A program made the position numbers and the translations under genes. 6,846 bases of DNA from Alphaproteobacteria bacterium (lineage in GTDB: Bacteria > Myxococcota_A > UBA796 > GCA-2862545): positions 1 through 6,846 of the forward strand of contig JACKEQ010000142.1 of assembly GCA_020632885.1 (NCBI GenBank). The letters run 5' to 3'. This document shows positions 6,250 through 6,846 of the stretch, piece by piece (position 1 is the stretch's first letter; each line of letters starts with the position of its first letter). Under the pieces are notes generated by a model. It worked only from the letters and a program-made list of their open reading frames with translations, was not told the origin of the DNA and searched no databases.

Positions 6250-6846
6250 GAACGTCGCTGTGGCTCCTCGCCGTGTCGCTCTCGGGCTGCGCGCTCACCG
6301 AGTTCCCGGCGGACCCCGACGGCGACGGGGTGGTCGGGGCCAACGACTGCGACCCTGCCGACGGCTCGATCACGAAGCTGGTGGTGTGGCCGGACACCGA
6401 CGGGGACGGCTTCGGGGCGGGTGAGCCCACGACCGTGGACGACTGCCAGGTGCCCGCGGGCTCGGCCGCCAACGACGACGACTGCGACGACACCGACGCC
6501 GGCGTCGGGGATCACGTCACCACCTGGCCCGACCTCGACGGCGACGGCTTCGGCTCGGGACAGGCCACGGAGCAGCAGGGTTGCGAGGTGCCCGCGGGGA
6601 CGGCCACCAACGACGGCGACTGCGACGACGCCGATGACAGCGTCGAGGACTCGGTGCGGATCTACGAGGACCTCGATCGGGACGGACTGGGCGACGCCTA
6701 CCTCCGCGACGCCTACGACTGTGTGGCCGGCGACCAGGAGTCCCTGGACACGGGGGACTGCGACGACAGCGACGCCACCATCCGTGACCACCAGCTGGGC
6801 TGGGTGGACGCCGACGGCGACGGGTACGGCGAAGGGGATCCGATCG
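6246..6846 (+). CDS. MopE-like Asp/Cys-repeat lipoprotein (5' part, runs off window)
   Basis: Two hundred codons are visible before the window ends. MRTSLWLLAVSLSGC is a lipoprotein signal peptide with lipobox LSGC, so Cys15 should be lipidated and the protein anchored in the outer or cytoplasmic membrane. The rest consists of 46-residue repeats with the pattern W-x-D-x-DGDG(F/Y)G, then C-x-VPAG, then ND-x-DCDD-x-D. This matches the putative metal-binding MopE motif (Pfam PF11617 family) common in Myxococcota. DxDGDG segments resemble thrombospondin type 3/EF-like Ca2+ loops, while MopE itself is known for copper binding; which metal binds here is not evident. The usual PGA-x-E segment is absent from the visible copies. 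The start is GTG 6246 with GGGAGG six bases upstream, overlapping the preceding stop by four bases. It is probably the third gene of the kinase operon. Confidence 0.9.
   Translation, partial: MRTSLWLLAVSLSGCALTEFPADPDGDGVVGANDCDPADGSITKLVVWPDTDGDGFGAGEPTTVDDCQVPAGSAANDDDCDDTDAGVGDHVTTWPDLDGDGFGSGQATEQQGCEVPAGTATNDGDCDDADDSVEDSVRIYEDLDRDGLGDAYLRDAYDCVAGDQESLDTGDCDDSDATIRDHQLGWVDADGDGYGEGDPI
6387..6846 (+). repeat. Tandem 138-bp (46-codon) metal-binding-motif repeats
   Basis: Units start at codons 48, 94, 140 and 186 (positions 6387, 6525, 6663, 6801); the last is cut by the window. A half-unit precedes them at codons 20-47. Cysteines recur at exact 46-residue steps: 67, 113, 159 and 80, 126, 172, with Cys35 leading. 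Units 1 and 2 are most alike. Unit 3 is diverged: DLDRDGLG replaces the DGDGFG core, and its VPAG-N segment is lost. Confidence 0.9.

Noticed and set aside
6111..6791. Minus-strand 226-codon frame with regular Val-Gly-Val repeats
   Set aside because: Its regularity is just the mirror of the 138-bp repeats in the lipoprotein gene on the other strand.
6387..6846. Tandem repeats considered as a CRISPR or intergenic repeat array
   Set aside because: The period is 138 bp, whole codons, with substitutions spread throughout each unit and an unbroken reading frame. It is a protein repeat.

Overview
The window is very GC-rich, with strong G/C bias at third codon positions. It carries a PEGA-type Ser/Thr kinase, an Asp/Cys-rich MopE-like repeat lipoprotein and a bacterial XPB helicase pair. 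This mix suggests a member of the Myxococcota (former Deltaproteobacteria). That assignment is inferred from gene content; no rRNA or other marker gene is present.

Layout: two transcription units diverge from a 57-bp gap at 3308-3364. Leftward (minus strand) are an XPB-type DNA repair helicase (1658-3307) and, with no gap, a helicase-associated winged-helix protein (203-1657). Rightward (plus strand) are a membrane-anchored Ser/Thr protein kinase with a Pro/Glu-rich spacer and C-terminal PEGA-like domain (3365-5092), an unnamed two-TM protein with a helical N-terminus and a PEGA-like strand segment (5125-6249), and a lipoprotein with 46-residue Asp/Cys repeats (6246 to beyond the window end). 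Positions 1-202 look intergenic; they contain a plausible rightward terminator and a weak inverted repeat downstream of the helicase pair. No tRNA, rRNA, insertion sequence, CRISPR array or phage gene was seen.

How the genes work together: the minus-strand pair is probably a DNA repair or transcription-coupled unit, with both products carrying the same XPB/Ssl2 N-terminal-type fold. The plus-strand trio looks like an envelope signalling cluster: cytoplasmic kinase with an extracytoplasmic sensor tail, a membrane protein with a related small domain, and a surface metal-binding lipoprotein coupled by a 4-base start/stop overlap.

The most unusual point is the kinase start. The only well-placed start is an ATC codon (3365) five bases after a GGAGG Shine-Dalgarno, giving an N-terminus reading (M)SDAPTVLAGRY. 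No ATG, GTG or TTG in that frame can serve without losing the glycine-rich loop or running into the helicase gene. This is either a true AUC start or a one-base error or mutation of ATG.
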